Notes under the pieces: generated by a model
Database searches by the model: none
What the model was told of the DNA's origin: nothing
What the model saw: the letters and a program-made list of their open reading frames with translations, nothing else
Part shown: positions 24,001 to 34,790 of the stretch, piece after piece
Position numbering within the stretch: the first letter of the stretch is position 1
Layout: every line of letters starts with the position of its first letter
Origin: Zygaena filipendulae
Taxonomy: Eukaryota > Arthropoda > Insecta > Lepidoptera > Zygaenidae
DNA: 64,000 nucleotides
Assembly: GCA_907165275.2 (NCBI GenBank)
Contig: OU015650.1
Location: forward strand, 6,850,001-6,914,000
Direction of reading: 5' to 3'
Position numbers and translations under genes: made by a program

Positions 24001-24158
24001 CATTATTATTATAGGAAAAAAATTCCATGGTAAAGCATGAACCTTACCACAAATAAAAGTATCTGACTCAGGACTACTGATAATAATATTCTACTATAAC
24101 TACTGTACTAGAAGCTAGTATCTATGCTTAATATGTTATTAAAGAATCTATAGGTACC

Positions 24159-24182
24159 CAGAGAGAAGGTAATCACTACGTG
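24159..24182 (+). repeat. 24-nt segment shared with 52556-52579
   Basis: CAGAGAGAAGGTAATC...ACGTG, lying between two GGTACC sites (24153-24158 and 24185-24190). Confidence 0.7.
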
Positions 24183-24217
24183 TAGGTACCTATTGTACAA
24201 TATATTTCATGAAATAG

Positions 24218-24400
24218 TATAAAGTTGATAACTTTGTTTGTTTGTTTGTGGTAATCTCTAGATCCACAGCACCAATTTAAAATTTTATTCCAGTAGGTAT
24301 AATAAATATAAAGAGCACCTATAAGTCCATACATCATAAAAAAAATATTTCATTCTATCAATTTACGGTAATTACGGAGTTCCCGCGGGAATTTCGGGTT
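24218..24400 (-). mobile_element. Decayed Helitron-like element
   Basis: GTTTGTTTGTTTGTGGTAAT at the left and TACGGAGTTCCCGCGGGAAT then TTCGGGTTATG at the right. The middle is too diverged to align by eye. Confidence 0.4.
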
Positions 24401-26206
24401 ATGTATATTTTTTTAATTCAATTCAATTTTCATTATTTACTTAGTTATCGTGTTGTATTTATTTACGTTTAAAATTTGTATAGTAACGTATTCACTTACC
24501 TATATAAGGGTCATGTCCTGTGGTCATGTCGGTTGTTTGTTCAAAGCGATAAACTATATTATACGCACTATAAAGTAAGTACGTACCTACATATATTTAA
24601 CAAGTGTAAGAGATCCGGACTGTACCGTTAATTAGTACTGCCATAATGATAATGAAGCTTGCACCTGCCTGCAGGGCCGTGGGAGGGGCGCATTCGTTGC
24701 GAGTTGCGGCTGAGCATACTCTGCGACTGTCACATCGCATTCGCATCCCACTGTGAACTAAGCATTTTATCTCTATAAATCCTCCCACAATTTGCGTAAG
24801 CTAAATATGTACATATTTACAACAGTTATCTGTATCTTTACGCACGCATCTTTACGCAAATTGTAATTAGCGACAAGTGTATATGTCGAGGTCAGATCAT
24901 AAAACTGATATTTATCATGATATGGCCGACCATATGCAACCATTTCATGACATGGCCAGCTAAAACTGATCTTAACGTTTAAAGATTTCGAAGATGTCAA
25001 CGTATGATGATTTGGGCGACAAAGTTTGGTCATATCACATTATGTAGGGTGCCCATAAAAGATATGTAATAAAAATTCAAAATATAAATTCGAAATTTAA
25101 CCGCTAGAACATCAATCTCGGTTAGATTAGGTTTGTACCTACTGCTGACCAGCGAGCGTAGCAAGCGTACCGCGGCAGCGGCCGACGATGCGCCAAAGAT
25201 AAATGATGAGAACTACGATCATGATTTACCATTTGAATTTGGCGTCAAGTAAAAAAGTCCAAATAGTACTTAGAAAAGACAATAGGTATTTATCCACCAA
25301 AAAAATTTGAACTGTATAGGATCGTCGATGGATTTTGTCTGAAAATTTAAAAATCTTCATTCGCTATTTCTATAGTGCCATCAATAAAGAGCCCATAATA
25401 GTTCATCAACTTCCGTTGCTTTGTCCCCCATATTTTTCTTATCGCCGCCATCATAGATCGCATAAACAATGCGCTATCCGTGCCTCTAGCGTAAAATAGT
25501 GTAGGTAGGTACTTAACTATTTTAAGATTTGATAATATTTTATATTTGGCCACATCGTGAAATAGCTGTAGGTACGTCTAGTTTTTCATTTTCACATCTA
25601 AGTAGGTACCTTTAATCATTTCAGTTTTAATTTTTTTAACAGAAACGTGTTCTTCCGTATTAGTTGACTTTGTATGAATAAATATTAGTCGTGAAAACAG
25701 CATTGTGTATTTTATCGTGCTTTTAGTAAATGAGTATAGGTATTTCTCTTGGCTATTTATAGCATAAATGCTATTGTTGTTTTATTGGTTTCCCCATGGC
25801 CGCAATATAATCGACACGAGGAACACTCGGGGTCCAGTCGGTTTAGAATTGAACTCGTCGGTGACAGCTATAGATGTGACAGCCAATTAGCCTCCTGCCT
25901 CTGTCCCCCTCGCCCCTCCCGCGCCCGCCTAACCCGCACTTGCGGACCCATTTATCTTTATTCGATAGAACCGCCCCACATGACTGACACACTCGATCCT
26001 CTATGAGTGGCAACTCAATATCAATCGGGTCCAACTTAACCTTCTCCACTTACCTAACATTATTCAAAGCCGTTAAAATTCTTATGTACTTACTGGTTTT
26101 TCATATACGCTGATGAAAAACACATAATAGGTACGTATACCTATATATCATAATTTTTCTCGTAAACAGAAAACATTCAATTTTAATTTTATTAAACTTA
26201 AAATAA

Positions 26207-26281
26207 ATTGTTAAAATTGTTAAATGTAATCTATGGAACTATGGACTTCTGAAATAAAGATTATTATTATTATTATTATTA
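26207..26281 (+). mobile_element. LINE tail with (ATT)n
   Basis: ATGGACTTCTGAAATAAAGA followed by (TTA)n: a polyadenylation-type signal and simple-repeat tail typical of lepidopteran non-LTR elements. Confidence 0.5.
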
Positions 26282-26423
26282 TAACCTACTTAGTGCTTAG
26301 TTTGTATAGCTTGATTTTACTATGATCATAACACACCACGTTACAATAACGTGCTGTGCGCAAAATTTTTTTCCCGAGTTTCACTTATAAAATAATAATA
26401 ATATAAAATAATACTTATAAAAT

Positions 26424-26629
26424 AATAGCCGTTCCCCGCCGTTTCTCCCGCTTTAATTTCGGAGTTCCCGCAGGAATTCCGGAATTAAAAGTACCTACTC
26501 TATATCCTTTCTGTAGGTGCTCTTGACAACGTGTATGCAAAATTTCATGATGATCCTATAAGCCGTTAAGGGCGTGAAAGTGTAACAAACAAACAAACAA
26601 ACTCACTTTCGCGTTTATAATAGTAAGGA
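26424..26629 (-). mobile_element. Lep1-type Helitron
   Basis: AGCCGTTCCCCGCCGTTTCT, TTCGGAGTTCCCGCAGGAAT, CAACGTGTATGCAAAATTTC and CAAACAAACAAACTCACTTT, ending TATAATAGTAAGGA (the element's TCCTTACTATTATA start). The terminal CTAG is degraded. Confidence 0.75.
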
Positions 26630-26976
26630 TTACTTGTAAAAATAATAAACTATTATTTATTCAAAAATTATTGTCTACAAAATCTACTCTAGATAGCGTT
26701 GCATTCAACACACTAAGATTTTTCTAAAACTTCAAATTTTAATCTTATTACAAGATGACTTGTATTCAAAATCTATATTTACTTTTTAAAGTTCCGAGAT
26801 GTGTTCCTGTACGACTCGATTTGCTTAAGATCGTGAAGGTTATTTGCTATTCTTGGAATATCTCTTAGCGAAGTGTGGCGCCGTCAGTGAGTCAGTTTTC
26901 TTGCGCTGCAGTGATTCACTTCACTACTCACTCGACGATTGTTAACCGATAACAATTGCAGTTTATCTATTAATCT

Positions 26977-27261
26977 TTAGAGTTCCATACCTCCAAAGGA
27001 AAAAGAACCCTTATCAGTTCGTTGTCCGCCGTCTCTGTATCTGTCTGTCTGTCTGTGTATAGACCATTTTTCTCAGGAATGCGTAGAGGTATCAAGTTGG
27101 AATTAATATCGGATACACAGATCTGCAATCTTCTGAAAATCAAACTTCTAATCAACGCAATCAAAAGATATACAAACAACCCAGAAAAAATCAAAAAGAC
27201 TAAAAAAAAATATATTTTTTTAAGTCTTCGCAGTACGAGTCCAACTTGTACTTGGTCGGTT
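26977..27261 (+). repeat. GGGTTCCGTAC-type repeat with (CTGT)n
   Basis: TTTAGAGTTCCATACCTCCA, AAAGAACCCTTATCAGTTCG, TTGTCCGCCGTCTCTGTATC and a (CTGT)n run near 27040; then AGTACGAGTCCAACTTGTAC. Both overlapping frames here (26970-27194, 27022-27267) are repeat translations. Confidence 0.6.
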
Positions 27262-27300
27262 TTTTAACCAACTTCAAAAAGGAGGAGGTTATTTATGCCC
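27262..27300 (+). repeat. ACCGACTTCC-type repeat fragment
   Basis: TTTTTAACCAACTTCAAAAAGG then AGGAGGTTATT. It directly follows the GGTTCCGTAC-type repeat at 26977. Confidence 0.45.
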
Positions 27301-28045
27301 GAAGCTATGTTTAGTCTGCCACATCCTAATTTTTAGAATAATGTTCCCCATACCCACGAAACCGAAGAGATTTCTTTCACCCTATTTTCCTCCATTTGGC
27401 AGTAAATTCTTAACTCATATGCCGAGAAATAGAGATATTGGCGAAGGCGCGAAAAAAATCCTTCGTTCTTGCAATAAATAATAGTCAGTTGACTGACCGT
27501 GACATTCGAGATATCCCGTGACAAAGAATCTTTAGGTTGAGTAATGGTTTTTTTGAGATGGACGACAGAAAGAGGGGGGTGGGGCACGGGATTCGGGGTT
27601 CGGGGAACGGTAACAAATGGTGCGGGTCCCGCGGGGTCGTCGTGAGTCCACAGTCCACACCAACATCTACGGCCGACGGCGTGCCTCGACCCAATGTCCC
27701 ATTGCTCCATAGGTAACATCATTGTCAATATTTAATACAGCCTTTTCTTTTAACCTTCACGTTCGAGCGATGACTCCCGGGGATTCTTTCACCATACATA
27801 GTTAAACAATGGTTATGGTTCTATTTGTCACCCTTTGAACCTATAAAATTCGGACCATTTGTTTGAAACCAAATACGATTTTCAAATACAATTATTTTCA
27901 TTTCAAACAATACGTAAATTATTTTCGTTTACTAAAATTGAATTTAACAAAAAACTACTTTTGCAAAAGAAAGTAAACTCAAAAGTTGTTCCTTCTCTCT
28001 TCTCTGTGATTGTAAAATTAAGGCAATAAAATCATTTAATTCATA

Positions 28046-28225
28046 CTAGCTGTGCCCCGCGATTTCACCCGCGGTAATTTCGGAGTTCCCGCGGGAATTC
28101 CGGGATAAAAAGTACCCTCTGTCCTTCTCTGTACCCCTGACAACGTGCATGCCAAATTTCATTCAAATCCGTTCAGCAGTTTTTGCGTGATTGAGTAAAC
28201 GTATGCGAGGATAAGAGCTCGAAAG
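28046..28225 (-). mobile_element. Lep1-type Helitron, intact 3' end
   Basis: CTAG 28046-28049 then CTGTGCCCCGCGATTTCACC, CCGCGGGAATTCCGGGATAA, ACAACGTGCATGCCAAATTT and TTTGCGTGATTGAGTAAACG. The 5' end fades after GCGAGGAT. Confidence 0.75.
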
Positions 28226-28295
28226 CGCATTTTCATCCGAGTTGATTCAAATTTATCGTCACTGCTCAGCTCCTATGTGTCTTAGCATTATGTTA

Positions 28296-28525
28296 TATAG
28301 CCTATACCCTGCCCAGGAGTATGGACTACAATCGTACCAAGTTTGGTTAAAATCCCTTCAGTAGTTTTTGACCTATGCGTGCACATACAGACAGACAGAC
28401 AAAAAATTTACTGATTGCATTTTGGCATCAGTATCGATCACCATTCATCCTCCAATATTAATTTTGATTGATTTCAAGCTACAGAATTGACCTCTCTACA
28501 GTTTTATTATAAGTATAGATAGATA
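28296..28525 (-). mobile_element. Helitron-like element, separate subfamily
   Basis: TATAGCCTATACCCTGCCCA, CCAAGTTTGGTTAAAATCCC, TTCAGTAGTTTTTGACCTAT, a CAGACAGACAGACAAAAA run, and a TTTTATTATAAGTATAGAT end. This follows the lepidopteran pattern but shares little with the Lep1 body. Confidence 0.45.
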
Positions 28526-28569
28526 TGAAACTACATTAATTTTCATTCTCATTAATCGTTTGTTCAACA

Positions 28570-29005
28570 CTAGCTATTCTCCCGCGGCCTCACTAGCAGT
28601 AATTTCGGGGTTCCCGTGAGAATATTGGGATAAAAAGTACCCTATGACACTAACGGCCGCACTCAGAGTCGACTTTAATGATTACTTAATTTAGTATAGA
28701 TTTTTAAAACAAAATTGCCGCAATCAGACACGTTCAGTAAATTAATGTTAATTGGCATTTAATGAGATGTAACTTAATTATTTAAATGCCAATTAACATT
28801 AATTTATTAAACTTGTCTGATTGCGGCAATTTTATTTTAAAAATCTACACTTAACTAAGTAACCATTAAAGTCGACTCTGAGTGCGGCGGTAAGTAATAC
28901 TGAAGTTTTCTATAAGTGAAATAATTTAAAAAATCGGTTCAGTTGTTCCAGTAATTATATGCTACAAACAAACTTACAAACTTTACCTCTTTATAATAAG
29001 TGTGT
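28570..29005 (-). mobile_element. Helitron interrupted by a MITE
   Basis: 28570-28650 (CTAG, CCCGCGGCCTCACTAGCAGT, GGGATAAAAAGTACCCTATG) and 28894-29005 (GTAATACTGAAGTTTTCTAT, AAATCGGTTCAGTTGTTCCA, CTCTTTATAATAAGTGTGTAG) are the two halves of one copy. The 38587-38795 copy shows the uninterrupted order. Confidence 0.7.
28651..28893. mobile_element. Palindromic MITE inserted in a Helitron
   Basis: The left arm GGCCGCACTCAGAGTCGAC and the right arm GTCGACTCTGAGTGCGGC bound a foldback element. Arms of about 105-110 bp share TTGCCGCAATCAGAC and TTAATGTTAATTGGCATTTAA, with a centre of about 20 bp near 28771. TAA flanks both ends (28651-28653 and 28891-28893), which would fit a PIF/Harbinger-type 3-bp target duplication. 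It is non-coding. The flanks are the two halves of one Helitron copy. Confidence 0.85.
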
Positions 29006-30481
29006 AGAAGTGTACATATAAAGGGCCAGTACCATAACAACTTCATTTAATAACTATACACGTAACAATATTAAATGACACATGTACTGACAATGCAAAA
29101 TGTAATATGACGTAGGTATGTATTGTGTATAGTATGCTAATATCGCGCGTTTCTATTAGGTACTATCTAATAATAATAGGTAATGTAAGTTACAATTGAA
29201 TAAAGAAGCTCGGTCACTGAGTCATCTATAATAACGCCCAGTCAAAATTACCTAAAAAGAGTTCCTCGACAATTCGGTGTAATTATATTGTTCCAACTAC
29301 TTGTAGTTTCGACACCAAAAACCAACCGTGTTTTATTTCATCTCTGTAAAAAGTGTAACGATTAGGTACCATTACCTTATATATCAAAAAATAATTAATA
29401 AGAACTTTTATTTATGTTTATATGGTGTGGCAATTTTTACTTGTTGCTCAGCTGTGATTCAAGTAATTTCATCACTAATTACATATTTATGACCTACACT
29501 TTCACAATTAATAATTATGTTTATATAGAATGTCTTTGGTTTAACGTCTTAGCAGTAACTAAATACACAATAGGTTCGTTACATCACATTGTAAAGCTAT
29601 TCCGATTTCCAATAAATATAAATATTATAATACATAGTCAATATAGGCATCATGATTTGCTTGATTAATCTGATATAATTGATCTGTGACGGTTTTAATA
29701 ATTTCCCTTTTAGAACCGAAATGGTTAATGTCGGGTGGATGTAAGAAACTTATATTTGGATGTACTAAGGATGTATTTTGTGCACTCCGGGTACGGAACC
29801 ATTTCTCTAAAAAGAACCGTTGAGCAACTTTAACCGTACAAAGTTGTTTTTTCTAGGACTTTTATTACTAAAACATTTTCATGAGCAAACTTATTGCGAT
29901 AAACTGAGATATAGTAGAAGTCGTAATTATAAAAAATAAGAGAGCTGTATTTTTTTATGAAGTGTACCTACTGCTTCAAGCGTCGTTTTCTGGACAGTGG
30001 ACACCGTTTCTTGCGTTTTTGTGACTCTTGATTAATGACTTTTTTTATACCCACGGGACAAGTAACATTTTTGGGCGTTTCTTGACTTAGGAACTTCTCC
30101 CTAATTCACATTTAACATATCTAAGCCCTTTTTATTCACAGACAATACTGAAGACTATAAGGCAATTAGATAAAATTTTGATATAGATTTATACTTTCGT
30201 AAGAGACAACATTTTCGTAATAATAACAGACTTTTTTAAATCAACTTGTTGCTTAACTTTTTTGTACCAACTGATTAATTAATAGAATTACATAAAACGT
30301 AGTTTATAATATTTGAACAACGTCAATTAAGAGTGTCATTGGAAACCAGTTTTAAAAAAAATGTTAGTTACGCACCAATGGAAGATCGACAATGCGTGGT
30401 AATCAGACTGTGAAATAATCCACTGGGCTCCTCGACGGTATTATAGAAGTTCTGTGGTGGATGTTGAATGATGAATGACTT

Positions 30482-30595
30482 TTTACGTAATTTAAGGGGT
30501 CTCTGACGTCACTGTGTAGAGCGGACGGGAGAGTCGTGCGCTCCGTGACCCGCTCAGCCACGCCGACCGCAGCCGAGTCTCCATGGAATTCATAT
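30482..30595. promoter_or_regulatory. GC-rich islet with bZIP sites
   Basis: TTACGTAA (PAR-bZIP palindrome, 30482-30489, last bases TTTACGTAATTT context) and TGACGTCA (30504-30511) lead into about 75 bp of CpG-rich unique sequence (GAGCGGACGGGAGAGTCGTG, CACGCCGACCGCAGCCGAGT). No repeat is recognised. A promoter or enhancer is plausible but unproven. Confidence 0.25.
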
Positions 30596-31715
30596 TTTAT
30601 TCGTGCGTAAAAAGTACTCTTTTAATGACCAGTGAATATATTGTACTCCGCGACCCGAAAAGTTCGGTTTTTATTCAACTCTATACCTACAATTTCAACA
30701 TAATTTTCAACATAACCAACAATAAATTCTAAAAATTGTTATATAATCCCAAATGCAACTGTCATTGATGATAAAATTTAACCTCACGATATTGCTTTAA
30801 AAACTCAAAATTAATTCACAATTCAGTAAAAGCTTTATCTATGTATAATATCTTAATTCTAAACCGATACCCTTGGCGATTTCTTTGTTTTGGCCTTTCT
30901 TTAATTAACTTATCACCACTTAGTACAAATAGATCTCTTCTTTATTAGTTTTTCAATAAGTAGATCCCTACCAGATAATTGGATCTTCAATGTTAAATTT
31001 AGTTAAACGAACAAATAATAAAGTGATATTGTTAATTAAGCTATAGATATCATTTTAGTATATCTGATTCTTAATAACAAAATTTAATACTATCTAATTA
31101 TAGTATCATTGTGTAAATAAAGATCGATTGGATTGCATGCTATATTATTGATTAATATTTTACCAGGGCCATTACTTCTTGTCGGATACAATCTGTATTG
31201 GTTTCTTGAGTAAAGGAAACTGGGAAGAAGATATACGCTGGACATAACTTTGTTAGCAGTCGAACGGACGCTCTGGGGCAGTGAACCGGAGCGAATGGAA
31301 GTAGGTAGAGGGAAGCATCACCGGCACCCAGTCACGGTTTCTGCTCACGACATAAGCAAACTTGCACCGAGTTAGTCTCCAACAGAATACACATAAAAGT
31401 ATAATATACATGAAATGTGTATAATATCAGTTAAAGATTTTATTATATGAAAATGGAGATCACTCCTTTGCCCGTCGGTCTTAGAGATTTTCCCAGATTT
31501 TCCTCAAAAACGAATTAAGTACCTACTTAACGTAAAAACATAAGGCGCGGGCCAGACAGAAGCGGCGCGGGCGCGCCCACAGCGCACCTCTTCTATCCGT
31601 TTTGCACCACGTTCTTTTTTACAACATGTAGGAGAGGGGCGTGGTGCAAAACACAGACCTACCTACTTTTTTACTGTAATAAATGTCACCATACTCCACC
31701 TGGTAACCTGGAAGA

Positions 31716-31842
31716 GATCGCTTTATAATGATAAGGCTGGCCTTTGGAGCCACTTAATACTTCTGTTTTAAATTTTTTTGTCATTTTACTATTTTTGTGG
31801 TGTTCGATAAAGTGTTTTTCATTTCATTTCATTTCAGTTTTC
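31716..31842 (+). mobile_element. LINE 3' end with (CATTT)n tail
   Basis: CTGGAAGAGATCGCTTTATA, TGATAAGGCTGGCCTTTGGA, TTTTTGTGGTGTTCGATAAA then (CATTT)n. Same 3' UTR family as the reverse copies at 34676 and 45932 (GCGATAAGRCCGCCTTTTGTA). Confidence 0.65.
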
Positions 31843-33732
31843 ATAATAATACTAGTTAAAATAGTGCAATAAACCACCATATGTCCCATTCTCTTAAGTT
31901 TCCTAAATTAACATTGTAGGTAATTTTAAAAGAGCTAGTATAAATATTGAGCCATAATATACAGAAAAACGGCAGGTTTTTCTAGTAAAGCACGTTATCG
32001 CTTATGAATGTGTCTACACACGTTATTGCAAATAAATGAGTTTTAGGTATCTCCAGGAAATATGTATTAACTACACAACAAACAGACCCAACTAGACAAG
32101 CAGGTAAGTTAAGGACGATTAATTGCAACACAAACACCGTATTATAATCTGCAAGGGCAACATTCTTGCACGCATTCACAAATAGTAAGCCATCAATTAA
32201 CCGACGAGACCAGAGTGCTCAATACAAAACGTACAAATTATTCCCAAAATGTGGCAAGATCGTTGCTCTTTTAAATTTTTACTAATAAAAGGTTACTTTA
32301 CCTTTATTTAAACATATTTTCAAATTGAAATCGTCTAGTGAAAAATAATAATTCAAATTTAACATATTACGTTCCTGAATATCAAATTAAATGCATCGAA
32401 GATACCAGCGTTCAAAGTGAGTAGAGACACAATAAATAATTAAAAATGTAATCGTCTTCAATCATTGTTTTCTCCTTATTACATAATAAGTATAAATACT
32501 GCGCAGCTAGTCAAATACTTACTCATCGTCATTATTAATACTTACACATTAGGCGATCTATAGGTAAGACTATAAAAGACCGTATACCGAAGCATGATTT
32601 TAAACTTGACCAAAGCTATTAACCATTTTACTAAGTGCGATGGTATGTGTGAGGCTGTGTCGGGTGTGGTGTTAGAGGCGGACAAAGTTGCCGGTACGCG
32701 TTTGATGCATAAATGATCAAATGAACTAGACTCGGGTGTGGGTCGATGTTCTGTTGCGTAACAAACCGTTACCGATCATTTGAATTGGGTCCGAGATTTG
32801 AGATGCCGCTGCGAGACGAGACCCGACTGGCCCGAGGGCCGCGAGATGTTTGTATACCATGCAGCGGGCAAAATACAATGAACAACAAATTACACACTGC
32901 TACGTGACTCAAGAGCAAATCTTGGAGTCATGTCACCCATTTTGTCCATGACGTTATTGATGTTATCGCGAAATTCATGCCAGGTACTGGAATTACGAAG
33001 CACATTATCCACTCTAAGAAATAAATGAAATGTTTGATGTCAAATACGATAATGTCCTGCCTCTGCAATTGACCTAAGAAATTTTTAAATGTATAGAGAT
33101 GAAGGTATTTACAAGACAAAACAGTTCTACATTATTTGTTTGAAAAGCAACAAATTTTAAGATAAGCATTGGGAGAAACAAAACAAATTATTAAAGTTAC
33201 TACAAATGATTTTATAGGTAAATAAATAAGTTTCCAATAAAAATTTCAAATGCGCAGCAAACCAGTTCTTTACCGATTCAATTTAGAACCATTAAAGCTG
33301 TAGCAACTAAAATTGATCAAACACAACTTTAAAAGTTCTGAACCGACCATTAAACTTATAGTTACCTACAAAGTGAGTAAGGTACTGGATGCCGTCAACG
33401 ATGAATATGCAATATTAATGTTGCGTAAAATAATTTTGGATATTTTGCAGAGACTATTAATCTGAGTCGTTAATGAGGTTTGACGTTGTCCTCGCAGCGA
33501 TCGCGTCCACAATTTGTGCTTCGTTGCACCGTTGCTAATGAAATATTACAGAGTATCTCCCGGTAATAGGCTCATCGCTTCCAAAACCATTTCTCTTGCC
33601 TGCTCTAGCGCGAATAAGCTTCTAAATAAGACCATACCAGCGAAATTTAAAAACTGCGAAATTTAAAATTTAAAAACTTCTATTACATTCTTTAAATTAT
33701 TATTTATTTGGCATTATTGGTATTATTTTATA

Positions 33733-33899
33733 CAAGCTGTGCCCCGCGGTTTCACCCGCGGTAATTTCAGAGTTCTTCTTTCTCTATAACCCTGACAACG
33801 TGCATGCCAAATTTAATCCAAATCCGTTCAGCCGTTTTTGCGTGATTGAGTAACAAACATCCAAACATCCACACTTTCACATTTATAATATTAGTAGGA
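33733..33899 (-). mobile_element. Lep1-type Helitron, internal deletion
   Basis: AGCTGTGCCCCGCGGTTTCA then CCGCGGTAATTTCAGAGTTC jumps straight to TTCTTTCTCTATAACCCTGA, losing the CGGGATAAAAAGTACC block. It ends ATTTATAATATTAGTAGGA. Confidence 0.8.
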
Positions 33900-34060
33900 T
33901 AGTTATTTATTGTATAATTAAGCGAGTTTCATTATTGAAATGCGTAAAAAATATGTATTTAATATTAATAGGGGTTTATAAAAATAAAAAATAAAATCAA
34001 ATACCATTTATTGCCAAAAAAGAAAACTTAAAATTCCTCCTATTAATCAATTAATGAAGA

Positions 34061-34198
34061 GAGTCGCAAATGCGCGACTCGCCCCACCACAAAGTCAACA
34101 AAAAAAATATACATATATTATACTTACATATATTATGACAATAGGAGTGCATTCAGCGTGAGCTGGATGAACATTCTTAATCCAGATGTTCACCCAGC
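34061..34198. repeat. Two small hairpins
   Basis: GAGTCGC (34061-34067) with GCGACTC (34074-34080), and GCTGGATGAACAT (34162-34174) with ATGTTCACCCAGC (34186-34198, one bulge). No further context explains them. Confidence 0.5.
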
Positions 34199-34675
34199 GC
34201 TGGTTTTCAATGCGCCCCTTCGGTTTTTAATTTATATGTTTTTGAATAACAAATTAGATAAGTACTTAACTGTTATTCATAAAACATGTAATGTAAATAT
34301 TATGTGCATAGTATTTAGCATACAATTTTTCAACCAATAATTCACTGCAAGAAATGAAACTCAAGCATAAAACTATTATAGGTATCTAAACAAAAAAATC
34401 TGGCCAATTTTACAATGGTGAAAACAATGAAACAGACTGCACAACAAAATGAACTAGAAGGCTGTATGGCGTTAGTTATTTAATCCAACGAAACGAGCGG
34501 TTCGCGTGCGGTCACGACCTCTGACCGCAGACTTTCTCTCATCCACATCGGCCCTATACTACGACATCGACTGTCTGACGCATCTCTTCGGAACAAACTA
34601 AATCAAGAAGAATTCTCCCAGAGCACTGTTTAATATACGACTGGCTACTTCTCTAATAAGAAATAACTGCAATTA

Positions 34676-34790
34676 TATAGATAGATAGATAACTCTTTAT
34701 TGTACACCAAACTCAAAAAAAAGTGTTTTCAAACTTTCCTACATTTAACTTAAAGGTATACAAAAGGCGGCCTTATCGCTTATATTAAGA
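34676..34790 (-). mobile_element. LINE 3' end, inverted
   Basis: (ATAG)n, then ACTCTTTATTGTACACCAAA and TACAAAAGGCGGCCTTATCG, the reverse complement of the 31716 family tail. Confidence 0.65.

Larger units (their letters stand above)
19584..24217. other. Gene-free stretch
   Basis: Holds the listed Helitron pair, LINE tail and X-box. 22490-22660 is a GC-rich islet (TTGATCCCGGGTCGTAGTAC, CGCCCCGGGACGACCGCGCG) with short overlapping frames on both strands and no splice-supported exon. Confidence 0.6.
24401..28045. other. Gene-free stretch
   Basis: 25880-25950 (CTGTCCCCCTCGCCCCTCCC) and 27560-27700 are GC-rich. The latter supports the longest frame in the window (131 codons, 27333-27728, minus), which has no recognisable domain and is probably chance. 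Confidence 0.6.
29006..33732. other. Repeat-poor gene-free stretch
   Basis: Only one LINE tail and the bZIP islet. GC-richer unique pieces lie at 31250-31350, 31545-31600 (GCGGCGCGGGCGCGCCCACA) and 32640-32860. 33470-33610 has several TAAT cores (GTTAATGAGG, GCTAATGAAA) in balanced sequence. Confidence 0.55.

Noticed and set aside
27333..27728. 131-codon minus frame, the longest in the window
   Set aside because: No domain or signal recognised; the reading crosses GC-rich and AT-rich parts without coding-like composition and overlaps a second open frame on the same strand.
34162..34198. Steroid-receptor-like GAACA...TGTTC palindrome
   Set aside because: The half-site spacing is far from the 3-bp spacing needed; it is treated as a simple hairpin.
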